Of a stretch of 64,000 nucleotides of DNA, positions 23,846-34,423 are shown piece by piece. The notes under the pieces were generated by a model. That model was not told the DNA's origin. It was given only the letters and a program-made list of their open reading frames with translations, and ran no database searches. Source of the DNA: Anaspis maculata (taxonomy: Eukaryota; Arthropoda; Insecta; Coleoptera; Scraptiidae); the NCBI GenBank assembly GCA_949128115.1, contig OX421965.1, positions 50,583,257 to 50,647,256 on the forward strand, read 5' to 3'. Numbering within the stretch: position 1 is the stretch's first letter; each line of letters begins with the position of its first letter. The translations under genes and the position numbers were made by a program.

Positions 23846-24274
23846 AGTGCTGAAGGGAACTGAACGCACGACAGCACTTGCAAAGGTACTGAGGGGAACT
23901 GAACGCACAACAGTACACGAACCTCTTATCAAAAGTACTAAAGGGAACTGAACGCACGATAGCACTTGCAAAGGTACTGAGGGGAACTGAACGCACAACA
24001 GTACACGGAACCTCTTATCAAACGTACTGAGGGGAACTGAACGCACAACAGTACTCAAATCTCTCTCGTTTGGCAACCGTACTGAGGGGAACTGAACGCA
24101 CAACAGTACTCAAATCTCTCTCTTTTGGCAACCGTACTGAGGGGAACTGAACGCACAACAGTACTCAAATCTCTCTCTTTTGGCAACCGTACTGAGGGGA
24201 ACTGAACGCACAACAGTACTCAAATCTCTCTCTTTTGGCAACCGTACTGAGGGGAACTGAACGCACAACAGTAC
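23846..24274. repeat. Tandem array of hairpin units with conserved 19-nt loop
   Basis: Nine units share a 19-nt loop (ARGGGAACTGAACGCACRA) between 6-bp inverted arms. Six-mer arms begin at 23847, 23886, 23935, 23974, 24024, 24079, 24134, 24189 and 24244, and the closing arm always starts 25 bases later. The last four units sit in a regular 55-bp repeat with spacer CTCAAATCTCTC..TTTGGCAACC. Arms are GTGCTG/CAGCAC in the first, GTACTA/TAGCAC in the third (one mismatch) and GTACTG/CAGTAC in the others. Minus-strand frames across it follow the repeat and are not genes. Confidence 0.9.
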
Positions 24275-24381
24275 TCAAATCTCTCTGTACGGCAGGGAAA
24301 CCAACACACACACCGTACTGGCTCGGGGTCACACATTTCTCAAAACTTTGCTGCGGGAAATACGCACACAACAACAAAGCC

Positions 24382-24486
24382 CAGCTGAAGGGAACTACAC
24401 GCGCGACAGCTGTTTTCATCACATGAGCCAATTCACCCCCTGGCCCTCTTGGCCTTCACACTGAGGGGAAAACACGCTCAACAGTG
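24382..24486. repeat. Diverged outlying units of the hairpin array
   Basis: Two further units follow: CAGCTG...CAGCTG (24382-24412; loop AAGGGAACTACACGCGCGA) and CACTG...CAGTG (24459-24486; loop one base shorter). Loop positions AGGG and CACGC are kept although both arms have changed. A third possible relic (CTGGAG/CTCCAG) is at 24498-24522. Confidence 0.7.
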
Positions 24487-24522
24487 CACTTTCTCTTCTG
24501 GAGGGACACACACACGCTCCAG

Positions 24523-25529
24523 CCACTTTCTCTTGGTTCCAGAGGTTACCCTAACACTAATCATCTCTAACCACTTGTTCAATAGCGTCTAAAATCGCCT
24601 CGTCTCTCACAAAATTCCTTCCTCTCTGTCATCGATATTCATAACCGATATTCATAATTTCTTGAGACGCAGTTTTCTCGCTTCGACCTAATTGAACTAT
24701 TTCACAGTTTTGCCGGCTCTAGGTATTTACTACAGGTGCCTCTTCAATCAGTGATTTTTCACAACAACTAAATGAAATTAACAGAAGAAAGCTTGTGAGT
24801 AACTCACCTGTTCTCCAAATAATGCGCTCTTGCAGGAAACACAAGCCACAACAAAGCACGCATCGTATATGGTGCACGTGCGACATCTAAAACGGGAATG
24901 CCCCAGCTCGGCATTCGAACTGAACTCGCGGTTCGATCATTTTAACAACATAAAATTTCACATGTCTTACACTTGAACAATCCAAGAAACTCTATCAAGC
25001 ATTCATGAACCATACCCATTGCATAATTTCCAGTAAGGTTCCCTGGCGGATAGCAACAAATTTCGGTCGTGTCGTCCTGTGTAGACGCTAGAGTAGAAAT
25101 AGAAGACCTAATTTGCATGGAACGGAATCATGAATTAGGTTTTATCAGCATGCAGAGTGAAAATCGTCGTCGTCTGTCGTCTGCCGGCGAGAGTACGAGA
25201 CTTCTCATCGCAGGCGGACGACGTATTTTGGAGAGAGAGAGGAATTATTATCATTCTCTAATTACCCGGAATTATCCACAATGATTATTCAACGAGTAGT
25301 CAGACAGAAGAGGCACTATGAAGGAATCACGCTATGGGATCGAGTGAGTGAAGCCAGTTTGATAATACGATGCAACTGGCGACATCTCTACCCCTTGTTC
25401 GGTTTCTTTCCCTTCGTCCCGCGATCCCCACTTGTCGATAAAAAATGAATTCGGCTTTTACCGCACAGTGTTCGACATTTATTTCCACAAAAGTTTCCAT
25501 GAACATGACTCAAAATCTTAGCTCAAAAT
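24523..25529. other. No gene recognised
   Basis: No supported coding or repeat unit. It forms the left flank of the BEL/Pao insertion, whose target duplication AGTAG begins at 25530. Confidence 0.45.
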
Positions 25530-25534
25530 AGTAG

Positions 25535-26503
25535 TGTCTCGGCCCCGTTCATTGCACACTGCATTCGTGTGCACTGAGGGTATGCAACCCAAAATATCCC
25601 TGTGTCGTCCAAGTCCTCACCCCTCACCCCCTGTTCGGTGTGCCTGGCACTTGGCTGTCAGGCGCAAGCGTAAACGAGCTCCAGCACTTTCTTCGGCCGT
25701 CTTCGGCATTCTTCGGCTTTCTTTCCGCTCGTGCCTTTGCCGCTTCGTTCGAAGCGGCGTCGATCTCCGTACGTCGAGCGGGAAGCCACGCCGTCTTTTT
25801 TTTGGTCATCGTTCTCGCGGCCATCTTGTCGTGCCATCGGCGTACATTCGTACTCGACCAGAAGCCCATCCAAGGCCCATCGCGTCCGATAGTGACTCCT
25901 GGAGGATCTCTGCAGCATCTCCAAGTCCAGAAAGCGGCAGTTTTCACCGCTTTCACCGGGGAGCGGCTTGGACCAGCCAGCCGCACACAAAGCTCCAGTT
26001 TCGGACGGGATCGAGTCGTTCGTCCGCCATTTTGGTGACGAACACGGGCACTCGTGCATTTCAAAAGGAAATCCACCACCAGAACGGCCATCCACCACGA
26101 CGACGCCTTCGGACTCCGCCAGGACGACGCCGCCACCGAATAAGATCCCGTAAGTTCCATATTTTCCATTGTTTTTACCATTTACCGTTTATTCCCGTTT
26201 GCCGGGGTGTATACCTTCAGTGCAGTTCGTCTCGTTTTCAGGACGCCACTCGGCGCCAGCGAATCTGCCCCCGATCAGAACCACTCGGATTTTTCATTTC
26301 ATTTAATTCACATTGTTTTTTTTTTTATTGTTTTGTAATTCTGTCTGTTTGTGTTTTTTTTTCTTTTGTTTTGCATTAAAGTTTTTGATTGTTGTTGTGA
26401 ATTTTATTTCTGACTGTCGCTTGCTGCTTTCCTAATCCAAGAGTTATTGTTTTAATGCAGCCTTCATCGGAAGGCTGCCGTCTTTATGTGTACCGCGCTA
26501 ACA
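25535..26503 (+). repeat. 5' LTR of BEL/Pao element
   Basis: Starts TGTCTCGG and ends CGCTAACA. It matches 32071-33039 at a constant offset of 6,536 bp with no length difference; the translated frames across both copies are identical. The end region contains an ATTAAAG poly(A)-like signal (about 26378). The long open frames in the LTR are incidental. Confidence 0.95.
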
Positions 26504-26510
26504 TATAAAT

Positions 26511-26528
26511 TGGTCCTTCGAGCCGGAT
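26511..26528 (+). promoter_or_regulatory. Primer binding site complementary to tRNA-Tyr
   Basis: TGGTCCTTCGAGCCGGAT is complementary over 18 bases to the CCA-tailed 3' end of eukaryotic tRNA-Tyr (ending ATCCGGCTCGAAGGA-CCA). It starts 7 bases after the LTR end rather than directly at it. Confidence 0.8.
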
Positions 26529-26751
26529 ACAGGCTAAGCATGGTACAGTCAGGAATTTAATTCACCTCACTATTGAAACTTCAAAGTCACGGGTCAAACC
26601 CACGTGACACTTGTGCGTTGGTCCAGCGTGTTGATCAATTCGTTTTTCGCCCGTCTCATTCGCACTTTTTCACCTGGGTTGGGTTCGCCATTCAGGTACG
26701 CCAACCTAAGGGTCAGTTGCTTTGTTTTCATTTTTCTTTGTGTCGTACACA

Positions 26752-29700
26752 ATGGACGCAACTTTATCGTCCATCGCGATAGCTATTGCGCGCCTTGAGC
26801 CCCTTCTGGAACAAGGCGTCACAGCTACCACCGAGCCAAGCCTCCAACCGGCATTTTTAGCCACGTTTGACATTGCGGCGGAAATTTACAACGGTTTCAA
26901 GAGCACGGTCAACACTGCCCCTCTCCCCAGTGCCTCCGAGGAGCAGAAGGCTACATTTCTTGAACGTACACTCCGGGCAGACAGCTTGTATGGCAAACTT
27001 GCTGCGGTAAAAGCCTCGTTTTCGAATTCAGAGCCGACTTCCTCGCTCTCTCGCCAAGCCTCGCAAACTTGGTTCGAGACAGGCCGGAGCAATGTCCGAT
27101 TGCCAAAAATCGCGTTGCCGTTGTTCGACGGAAAGTTAAAATCATGGCCACCATACTATGATCTGTTCACGGCGTTAATACACAGAAACCAGTCTCTCTC
27201 AGATATTGAACGGTTTCAGTATCTGATCTCGTCTTTATCTGGTGAACCTCTCTCAATGGTTAAACACCTGCCATTGACGGGAGATAATTACATAATTGCG
27301 TTCGACTCGTTGGTTGAGAGATACCAGAACGACCGCGTGCTAGTCACTTTTTACTGGCAGTCGATGATGAACGCCTCCTCCGTCACATCTGACTCCGCGC
27401 AAGCGCTTCGCCATCTTGTGAACACGTTCAACGAAAATTTAGTGGCGCTCGAGCAGTATCCGCATATCGACCTGTGGGATTTCACCCTGTCGAGCATGCT
27501 GCTCCAGAAACTCGATGAGTCGACGCGAAAACGTTTCGAGGTGAAGTCAGCTGGCACCCCCTTCCCCAAATACGAAGACGTCAAGTCTTTCGTGCTCGAC
27601 CAATGCAAGGCTTTCGAGGCAACTGCCTTAAATTCTAAAACGCAATCGAACTCCCGCTCCACACGGGCAAACACCGTTACCGTGAAGCCCGAGGTCAGCC
27701 GCAAGTCGTGGGCCTCACATACGTTGGTGTCTCAGACTTCATCTGCCCCAGCGACGTCGCATGAGTCAGCATGTTCTCATTGTGGGGCGAGAAGTCATAG
27801 AGTCACCGCGTGCAAGACTTTTCTGTCAATGTCCCCAAATGACAGATATTTGGCGGTCAAACAGAAAAGGCTCTGTCTCAACTGCTTGAGCACCAATCAC
27901 GGCGCTCCAAAATGTCCATCGTCGTATTCGTGTCGGCAGTGCCACGCAAGGCATCACACCTTGCTGCACTTCCCCAAGCCACATAGAACTGCAGGTCATG
28001 AGTCACCCAGTTCTTTATCGAATCCAGTTGAATTACCGCAAATCGTTTCCCCTGGTCTTCCAGAAAATGTCGCGAATTCGGTGACGAATCTCGCCTCAAG
28101 CCTCAAGGCAGCTCATGTTTTGTTGGCCACGGCAATCGTTCACGTTCGTGACCGGTGGGGAGGCTACCAAAGCCTCCGTGCGCTCATAGACCCTGCCAGT
28201 CAGGCATCGTTTATTTTGGACTCCTGCGTGCGCAAATTGGGTCTATCCCCATCAAATCACAATGTGCCCGTTTTTGGCTTGGGTCTCACCCCCGCCAATT
28301 CGACGTGTGGCACAGTCACTTGCCAGGTCAAGGCTGATGATGAGTCTCTCCCAATCCCTGAATTGGAGTTAATTGTCCTGCGCAGGATTTGTGGTAACCT
28401 GCCAGACACCGCTTTGAACCCGGATCAATTCCACTTGAACTTATCGAATCTGGCGGATCCCACATGGTTCAAGCCAGGCCCCATTCAAGTGTTGTTGGGC
28501 GCCGACGTTTATCCGTCAGTCGTGAAAGAGGGAATCGTCTCGTCAGGTCCGTCACAGCCTGTTGCCATAAACACCATTTTTGGCTGGGCTCTTCTCGGTC
28601 CCTTTCAAACCCCGTCAAAACCTCTGCATTCCTTTTTGGTTTGCACTCCAACTGGAATCGACGAGTCTCTGCACAAATTTTGGGAAGTAGAGGAAATCTC
28701 GTCACCATCGTCCAAAACACGTTTGTCCCCAGATGATGAACGTGCAGAAATTTGTTTCCGGGACTCTGTCTACCGTTGTCCGTCAGGTCGTTTTGGGGTT
28801 TCGCTTCCCTTCAAAAGGGAGTCCCCCACCTTTGAACATTGCAGGTCTATGGCTGACCGCCGTTGGTTAGCTATCGAACGTCGCCTGGTCCGTCAGGACA
28901 CACTCCGTGATCTGTACATAGCATTCATGCGCGACTACCTCGACCTAGGTCACATGACCTTGCTGGACGCAGAACCTCCAGATTCTGAGGCGTATTACAT
29001 CCCTCATCATCCGATCGTCAAGATCGAAGACGACAAGCCGAAAATTCGCGTCGTTTTTGATGCTTCGGCGCAAGCGCCGAATCATTTATCTCTCAACGAG
29101 ACGCTTCTCGTCGGTCCTAAGTTACAACAGGACATAGCAGCTTTGCTACTGCAGTTTCGGTGTGAGCCGATCGTTTTTACTTGTGACATCCGTCAGATGT
29201 ATCGGCAGATACTTATCTCGCCCGAACATCGCAAGTATCAACTCATTCGCTTTCGTTTCTCCCCTGATCGACCCATTGAAACGTACCAATTGAACACCAT
29301 TACATATGGTGTTTCTTCGGCACCGTTTCTAGCGGTTCGCACGTTGCTTCACTTGGCAGAACAAAGCGCCTCGAAGTTTCCATTGGCTTCGCAGGCAATT
29401 CGCCGTAATTTGTATGTAGACGATCCACTTTGCGGTGCGAACTCCGTGGAATCAGCACGGGAATTACAAACGCAGCTAATCAACCTGCTCCAATCGGGTT
29501 GCTTTGAATTGCGCAAGTGGGCAAGCAATCACCCTGATGTGCTGCAAGACATACCACTTGATCACGTTCGAACTCAGCCGTCCACTTTCAGTGACGTTGC
29601 TGACAATACTGTAAAAATTCTTGGCCTCCAGTGGCAAGCGGCAACAGACACCTTTTCATTCACGGTTCATCCAAATGAACTACCGTGCACAAAACGGTCC

Positions 29701-30591
29701 ATCTTGTCGGAGGTGGCTCGGATTTACGATCCGCTCGGCTTTCTGTGCCCTGTTGCATTTTTCGCCAAACATTTAATCCAACGGTTATGGAAACTTGGCC
29801 TTGATTGGGACGACACCCCTCCAGACATCGTATGTCAGCAGTGGTTGCGTTTTCAATCCGAGCTATCGCAACTTTCGCGGTTGCAAATTACACGGCATAC
29901 TTTTCCGTCGCCTGCAGACAGGTGCCAGTTGCACGCCTTTTGCGACGCATCTGAATCTGGGTACGCGAGCGTGTTGTACGTTCGTTACCTTCGAAATGGT
30001 GTTCCCACCATTCGTCTCCTAACCGCCAAATCAAAGGTGGCTCCAGTCAAATTGCTGACCGTACCCCGTCTCGAATTGTGTGCAGCGGTCCTACTTTCCA
30101 ATCTCGTTGCCTTCACCGTTGCAGCGCTCGCAGGAACCGTACAGTTCGATGCCATATTTGCGTGGACCGATTCTACGGTTGTTCTCAGCTGGCTGCGTTC
30201 CTCTTCGCACCGCTGGAAAACATTTGTTGCTCACCGTGTTGAGCATATTCAACAGCGTGTCCCGCCTCAGTGTTGGAGACATGTCTCAACATCGGACAAT
30301 CCCGCCGACCCAGCTTCGCGCGGATTGTTTCCCGAAGACATGCTTTCGTGCTCCCTCTGGTGGTCTGGCCCACCTTTTCTGTCATCAGCGGATGACACAT
30401 GGCCGGATGACAAATTCTCCGTGTCCTCCCCAGACATTGCGTCTGAAGAGCGAAAGCTCGCTTTGGTCGTGCGTGTGCCGCAGCCGCCGCCGATTGACAT
30501 CGACGACTTTTTTTTTGCGCATATCCTCCTTACGGAAGATTCAGGGCGCTGTCGCCTATTTCTATCGGTTCTGCAAATGCAAGTCCGATGA
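26752..30591 (+). CDS. Gag-protease-RT-RNase H part of BEL/Pao polyprotein
   Basis: The frame is open from 26722; ATG 26752 (acacaATGG) is preferred over the first ATG because the upstream ten codons are Phe-rich and low in information. From that start: a DUF1759-like gag region at about residues 117-200 (LPKIALPLFDG, W, YYDLF); two CCHC knuckles near 340 and 374 and a third, aberrant Cys/His cluster near 393; a retropepsin-like site near 480 reading Asp-Pro-Ala-Ser in place of the usual Asp-Ser/Thr-Gly; reverse transcriptase from about 764 with the TCDIRQMY block and catalytic YVDD near 887; RNase H region near 1062-1140 (FCDAS, WTDSTVVLSWL). The frame ends at a stop soon after a T9 run, and the integrase continues in the next frame. 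It is 1,279 codons, so only the terminal integrase part is missing. Confidence 0.95.
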   Translation: MDATLSSIAIAIARLEPLLEQGVTATTEPSLQPAFLATFDIAAEIYNGFKSTVNTAPLPSASEEQKATFLERTLRADSLYGKLAAVKASFSNSEPTSSLSRQASQTWFETGRSNVRLPKIALPLFDGKLKSWPPYYDLFTALIHRNQSLSDIERFQYLISSLSGEPLSMVKHLPLTGDNYIIAFDSLVERYQNDRVLVTFYWQSMMNASSVTSDSAQALRHLVNTFNENLVALEQYPHIDLWDFTLSSMLLQKLDESTRKRFEVKSAGTPFPKYEDVKSFVLDQCKAFEATALNSKTQSNSRSTRANTVTVKPEVSRKSWASHTLVSQTSSAPATSHESACSHCGARSHRVTACKTFLSMSPNDRYLAVKQKRLCLNCLSTNHGAPKCPSSYSCRQCHARHHTLLHFPKPHRTAGHESPSSLSNPVELPQIVSPGLPENVANSVTNLASSLKAAHVLLATAIVHVRDRWGGYQSLRALIDPASQASFILDSCVRKLGLSPSNHNVPVFGLGLTPANSTCGTVTCQVKADDESLPIPELELIVLRRICGNLPDTALNPDQFHLNLSNLADPTWFKPGPIQVLLGADVYPSVVKEGIVSSGPSQPVAINTIFGWALLGPFQTPSKPLHSFLVCTPTGIDESLHKFWEVEEISSPSSKTRLSPDDERAEICFRDSVYRCPSGRFGVSLPFKRESPTFEHCRSMADRRWLAIERRLVRQDTLRDLYIAFMRDYLDLGHMTLLDAEPPDSEAYYIPHHPIVKIEDDKPKIRVVFDASAQAPNHLSLNETLLVGPKLQQDIAALLLQFRCEPIVFTCDIRQMYRQILISPEHRKYQLIRFRFSPDRPIETYQLNTITYGVSSAPFLAVRTLLHLAEQSASKFPLASQAIRRNLYVDDPLCGANSVESARELQTQLINLLQSGCFELRKWASNHPDVLQDIPLDHVRTQPSTFSDVADNTVKILGLQWQAATDTFSFTVHPNELPCTKRSILSEVARIYDPLGFLCPVAFFAKHLIQRLWKLGLDWDDTPPDIVCQQWLRFQSELSQLSRLQITRHTFPSPADRCQLHAFCDASESGYASVLYVRYLRNGVPTIRLLTAKSKVAPVKLLTVPRLELCAAVLLSNLVAFTVAALAGTVQFDAIFAWTDSTVVLSWLRSSSHRWKTFVAHRVEHIQQRVPPQCWRHVSTSDNPADPASRGLFPEDMLSCSLWWSGPPFLSSADDTWPDDKFSVSSPDIASEERKLALVVRVPQPPPIDIDDFFFAHILLTEDSGRCRLFLSVLQMQVR

Positions 30592-31951
30592 GAAGTTCAC
30601 AGGACCTCTCTCGGATACAGAACTCCATTTTGCCTTGTTGTACATTGTCAAACATGTACAGCAGAAGGTATTTGCCGTCGAAATCGCGTCGTTACGCAAC
30701 GGCAAACCCTGTTCAAGACCCTTTCGAAAACTTTCACCCTTTCTCGATCGTGACGATGTTCTCCGCGTCGGCGGACGTTTGAAGCATTGTCATGAGTTGC
30801 CATTTGCAACCAGACACCCTGCTCTTCTTCCATCTCGTCACGTCTTGACAGGACTCGTCATTCGACAAGTTCATTCCCGACATTGCCACCCGGGACTCAA
30901 CAATACCTGCTATCTCCTGCAGCAAAATTTTTGGATATTGTCCACGCGACGCGCGGTACGGCACTATCTTGCATCGTGTTACCGGTGCTTCCGGACTAAG
31001 CCGCAAACTTTTTCTCCCACCATGGGCGACCTCCCCTCGGCGCGAATTTCTCAGCTAAAACCTTTTAGCTGCGTCGGGCTCGACTATGGTGGCCCTTTTC
31101 CAATCCTCATGTCACGCGCTCGCGGTGTCAGAACTACGAAGGCGTACATCTGTCTTTTCGTGTGCTTCGCCACCAAGGCATTGCACGTCGAGGTTGCCTC
31201 CGATCTCTCAACAGATGCTTTCCTCGCTGCCTTGCGCAGATTCATTGCCCGGCGCGGTCGCTGCTCTACCATCTATAGCGACAATGGCACAAACTTTGTC
31301 GGAGCTCATAGGCAATTGACGACGTCAATGCAACTCGCCGCGGAATCCGAAGCCATCACTTGGCGCTTCATTCCTCCCTCCAGTCCCCACTTTGGCGGGC
31401 TGTGGGAAAGCGGCATAAAAGCTGTCAAAACTCATCTATCTCGCGTGATAGGTGATCAAATACTCACCTTTGAAGAGCTGACCACGTTGGTCACCCAAGT
31501 TGAAGCGTTGCTCAACTCACGGCCACTTTCGGAGCTGAGCTCGGATCCAAATGATCTGTGCCCATTGACGCCTGGTCATTTTTTGACGCTCGAGCCGTTA
31601 ACGGCCCCACCTGACCCAGATTTGTCCCACCTCAAGATCAGCAGGTTGTCGCGATGGCAGTTGGTCCAATCCATGCAACAGCGTTTCTGGGCGCGTTGGC
31701 GCGACGAATATCTACACACGCTGTACCAACGCGGCAAGTGGCACAAGTCACGTCACCTTGAATCCGCAGATGTGGGGTCTTTAGTCCTCATCAAGGACGA
31801 AAACGCTCCCCCTCTGAAGTGGAGGTTAGGCAGAATTTCAAAACTCTTCCCCGGCAAAGATGGCATTTGTCGTGTCGCAGATGTCCGTACTCAACGCGAC
31901 GTTCTGCGACGCCCAATGGTCAAACTTTGTCCCCTCCCTTCAGGACAGTGA
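30517..31951 (+). CDS. Integrase part of BEL/Pao polyprotein, out of frame
   Basis: Open in frame 2 to the stop at 31951, with protein similarity starting just after the T9 run at 30508-30516. It contains the integrase zinc-binding module (His-x4-His near 30871-30890, Cys-x2-Cys near 30978), the catalytic core with GLDYGG (about 31077), SDNGT (about 31276) and the Glu of LWESG (about 31400), and a C-terminal DUF5641-like region with WQLVQ, RFW..W, YL..L and GSLVLI (31640-31930). There is no separate start codon at the right place; expression would need a shift of one base at the T run, or the run gained one T by mutation. Homopolymer sequencing error is a third option. Confidence 0.9.
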
Positions 31952-32070
31952 GCATTCTGTGTTTTCACTTCCGTCATTGTTCTCACTATGCTCTTTCTTT
32001 TTGTATCATGTTTGATTTCATTAATTTTTGAACTTTGAAAATACCCCGAGTGGTATTTTGGTGGGGAGTA

Positions 32071-33039
32071 TGTCTCGGCCCCGTTCATTGCACACTGCAT
32101 TCGTGTGCACTGAGGGTATGCAACCCAAAATATCCCTGTGTCGTCCAAGTCCTCACCCCTCACCCCCTGTTCGGTGTGCCTGGCACTTGGCTGTCAGGCG
32201 CAAGCGTAAACGAGCTCCAGCACTTTCTTCGGCCGTCTTCGGCATTCTTCGGCTTTCTTTCCGCTCGTGCCTTTGCCGCTTCGTTCGAAGCGGCGTCGAT
32301 CTCCGTACGTCGAGCGGGAAGCCACGCCGTCTTTTTTTTGGTCATCGTTCTCGCGGCCATCTTGTCGTGCCATCGGCGTACATTCGTACTCGACCAGAAG
32401 CCCATCCAAGGCCCATCGCGTCCGATAGTGACTCCTGGAGGATCTCTGCAGCATCTCCAAGTCCAGAAAGCGGCAGTTTTCACCGCTTTCACCGGGGAGC
32501 GGCTTGGACCAGCCAGCCGCACACAAAGCTCCAGTTTCGGACGGGATCGAGTCGTTCGTCCGCCATTTTGGTGACGAACACGGGCACTCGTGCATTTCAA
32601 AAGGAAATCCACCACCAGAACGGCCATCCACCACGACGACGCCTTCGGACTCCGCCAGGACGACGCCGCCACCGAATAAGATCCCGTAAGTTCCATATTT
32701 TCCATTGTTTTTACCATTTACCGTTTATTCCCGTTTGCCGGGGTGTATACCTTCAGTGCAGTTCGTCTCGTTTTCAGGACGCCACTCGGCGCCAGCGAAT
32801 CTGCCCCCGATCAGAACCACTCGGATTTTTCATTTCATTTAATTCACATTGTTTTTTTTTTTATTGTTTTGTAATTCTGTCTGTTTGTGTTTTTTTTTCT
32901 TTTGTTTTGCATTAAAGTTTTTGATTGTTGTTGTGAATTTTATTTCTGACTGTCGCTTGCTGCTTTCCTAATCCAAGAGTTATTGTTTTAATGCAGCCTT
33001 CATCGGAAGGCTGCCGTCTTTATGTGTACCGCGCTAACA
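32071..33039 (+). repeat. 3' LTR of BEL/Pao element
   Basis: Identical in appearance to the 5' LTR. It is preceded by the purine-rich tract GTGGGGAGTA (32061-32070), the expected plus-strand primer site, and followed by AGTAG. Confidence 0.95.
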
Positions 33040-33373
33040 AGTAGTTTTCGTAATACCGGGACAAAAAGTGCACTTTTTCTCCCCCTTTGGCGGGAAAAAA
33101 GTAAATTTTCATTTACTTGGTTTTCCTGCAATCAAAAACTTAATTTTCTTCGGAAGTCTGTAGACGAAGCATTACATTTTTGCACTGTTGAATAGGTCTC
33201 TTCTTGGGTAATCACACAAGGTATCACAACTCAGTCACATTGTTGTCAATTGGCTGGAAATGCTTCCCTTTTGTCAATTGCTGACCTTGGGTCCTAAGGG
33301 CCCTCAAGCATCAAACTTCACTTGCGGGAATGAAAACTCACTCTAGTCCCTTGGTGTATAAACTACTGGACAG

Positions 33374-33595
33374 CAGGCACGGAGCAGCCTGGGTGGGCCA
33401 TGCCCACCCCAAAATCTTTGTGCCCACCCTGGTGCCCACCCAGAGCATTCTAACATTTTTACTCAAAAATTATCAAATAAAATGAAGGAATAAGCTGAAA
33501 AACCCAATTTAGGTAGGAGGAGTTGCGATCTAGTAGAGCTTGACTATTGGACTCGCAAAAAAGTCACAAAAAAATAGTGCTTAGCTCCGTGCCTG
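33374..33595. mobile_element. Small hAT-type element nested in a foldback
   Basis: 222 bp with inverted ends CAGGCACGGAGC (33374-33385) and GCTCCGTGCCTG (33584-33595). It is flanked by CTGGACAG and CTGAACAG, an 8-bp duplication with one mismatch, the hAT length. Removing it reunites GGACAGGGAGC..GGTGCCTC, as seen in the uninterrupted related copy at 55787. No coding capacity. Confidence 0.8.
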
Positions 33596-33599
33596 CTGA

Positions 33600-34423
33600 A
33601 CAGGGAGCGGGTGCCTCAAAACTTATGAAAATTTCTTTGTCTCACATGTCAGACCGGAGGCTTTAGGCTGGTATAGGCTTGTCAATTCTCGAAAAATGTC
33701 AAAAATTTATGTCATAAGGTACATGAATGAAACCAAGGGGCTTTTGTGTGAGAACATCCCCTTAATCAAAAATCGGGTCATGAGAAAAAAAAATTTGGGG
33801 GCTCTCGGTCCATAAGACAAGTTTCAAATTTTCAAAAAAGGCCAAAATTTACCTCCTTCTGGAGACTTCTCCTTTGGCATAATATTAGGAATGAAAAACG
33901 ATACTTACATGATTTTTTACGCAGGTTTCGAATCTGTCCACAAAAATTTTCAATGGTACCTACACCGCTGACAGGGTGCAATATCGAACATTTTTTCTCG
34001 AATCGTACACCCTGTATTTCAACATGGAAATCGATTCAGTTTTTCATCTTGATTACAAATATATATCACACTTGGTGGGTTAGTCAACAAAACGCCTGTG
34101 AAAAAATTGATAAATTTTGGTCCTTTTTTGAAAATTTTAAACTTGTCTTATGGACCGAAAGCCTCCAATAAGAAATTTGCCTCACGACCAGATTTTTGAT
34201 AAAGGGGATGTTTCCACACAAAATCCAGTTGGTTCCATTCATGTACCTTATGACGTAAATTTTTGGCCATTTTCTCAAAAATTGACAAGCTCATACCAGC
34301 CTAAAGCCCCCGGTCTGACATGTGAGACAAAGCAATTTTCAACAACCTTATCAACGCACATTAGATCTACAGGGTTAAAATCATGTACCTTATGACGTAA
34401 GTTTCGAGGCACCAGCTCCCTGT
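33600..34423. mobile_element. Foldback element family X, copy 1
   Basis: Inverted ends ACAGGGAGC.GGTGCCTC and GAGGCACCAGCTCCCTGT; arms mirror through the interior (AAGGTACATGAATG, CATAAGACAAGTTT). Its relative is 55789-56664. A stretch of about 57 bases in the left arm of copy 2 (TACGTCATAAG through TTGATAAGTTTGTT) is missing here. Outer flanks at 33350 and 34424-34445 (TTGGTGTATAAACTA) are also inverted, so the family may extend further. Confidence 0.85.

Larger units (their letters stand above)
25535..33039 (+). mobile_element. BEL/Pao LTR retrotransposon, nearly intact
   Basis: 7,505 bp bounded by identical-looking 969-bp LTRs and the 5-bp target duplication AGTAG (25530-25534 and 33040-33044). 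Order of domains is gag, zinc knuckles, aspartic protease, reverse transcriptase, RNase H, integrase and a C-terminal integrase-associated region, which is the BEL/Pao order. LTR equality over the full length means a recent insertion. A single frameshift splits the polyprotein. It lies within the probable rdgC intron, in the same orientation. Confidence 0.95.

Noticed and set aside
25534..26379. 281-codon + strand frame and 185/146-codon minus frames across the LTR, repeated at 32028-32915
   Set aside because: They lie wholly in the LTR, appear identically in both copies because the LTRs are identical, and show no domain; GC-rich composition explains the lack of stops.
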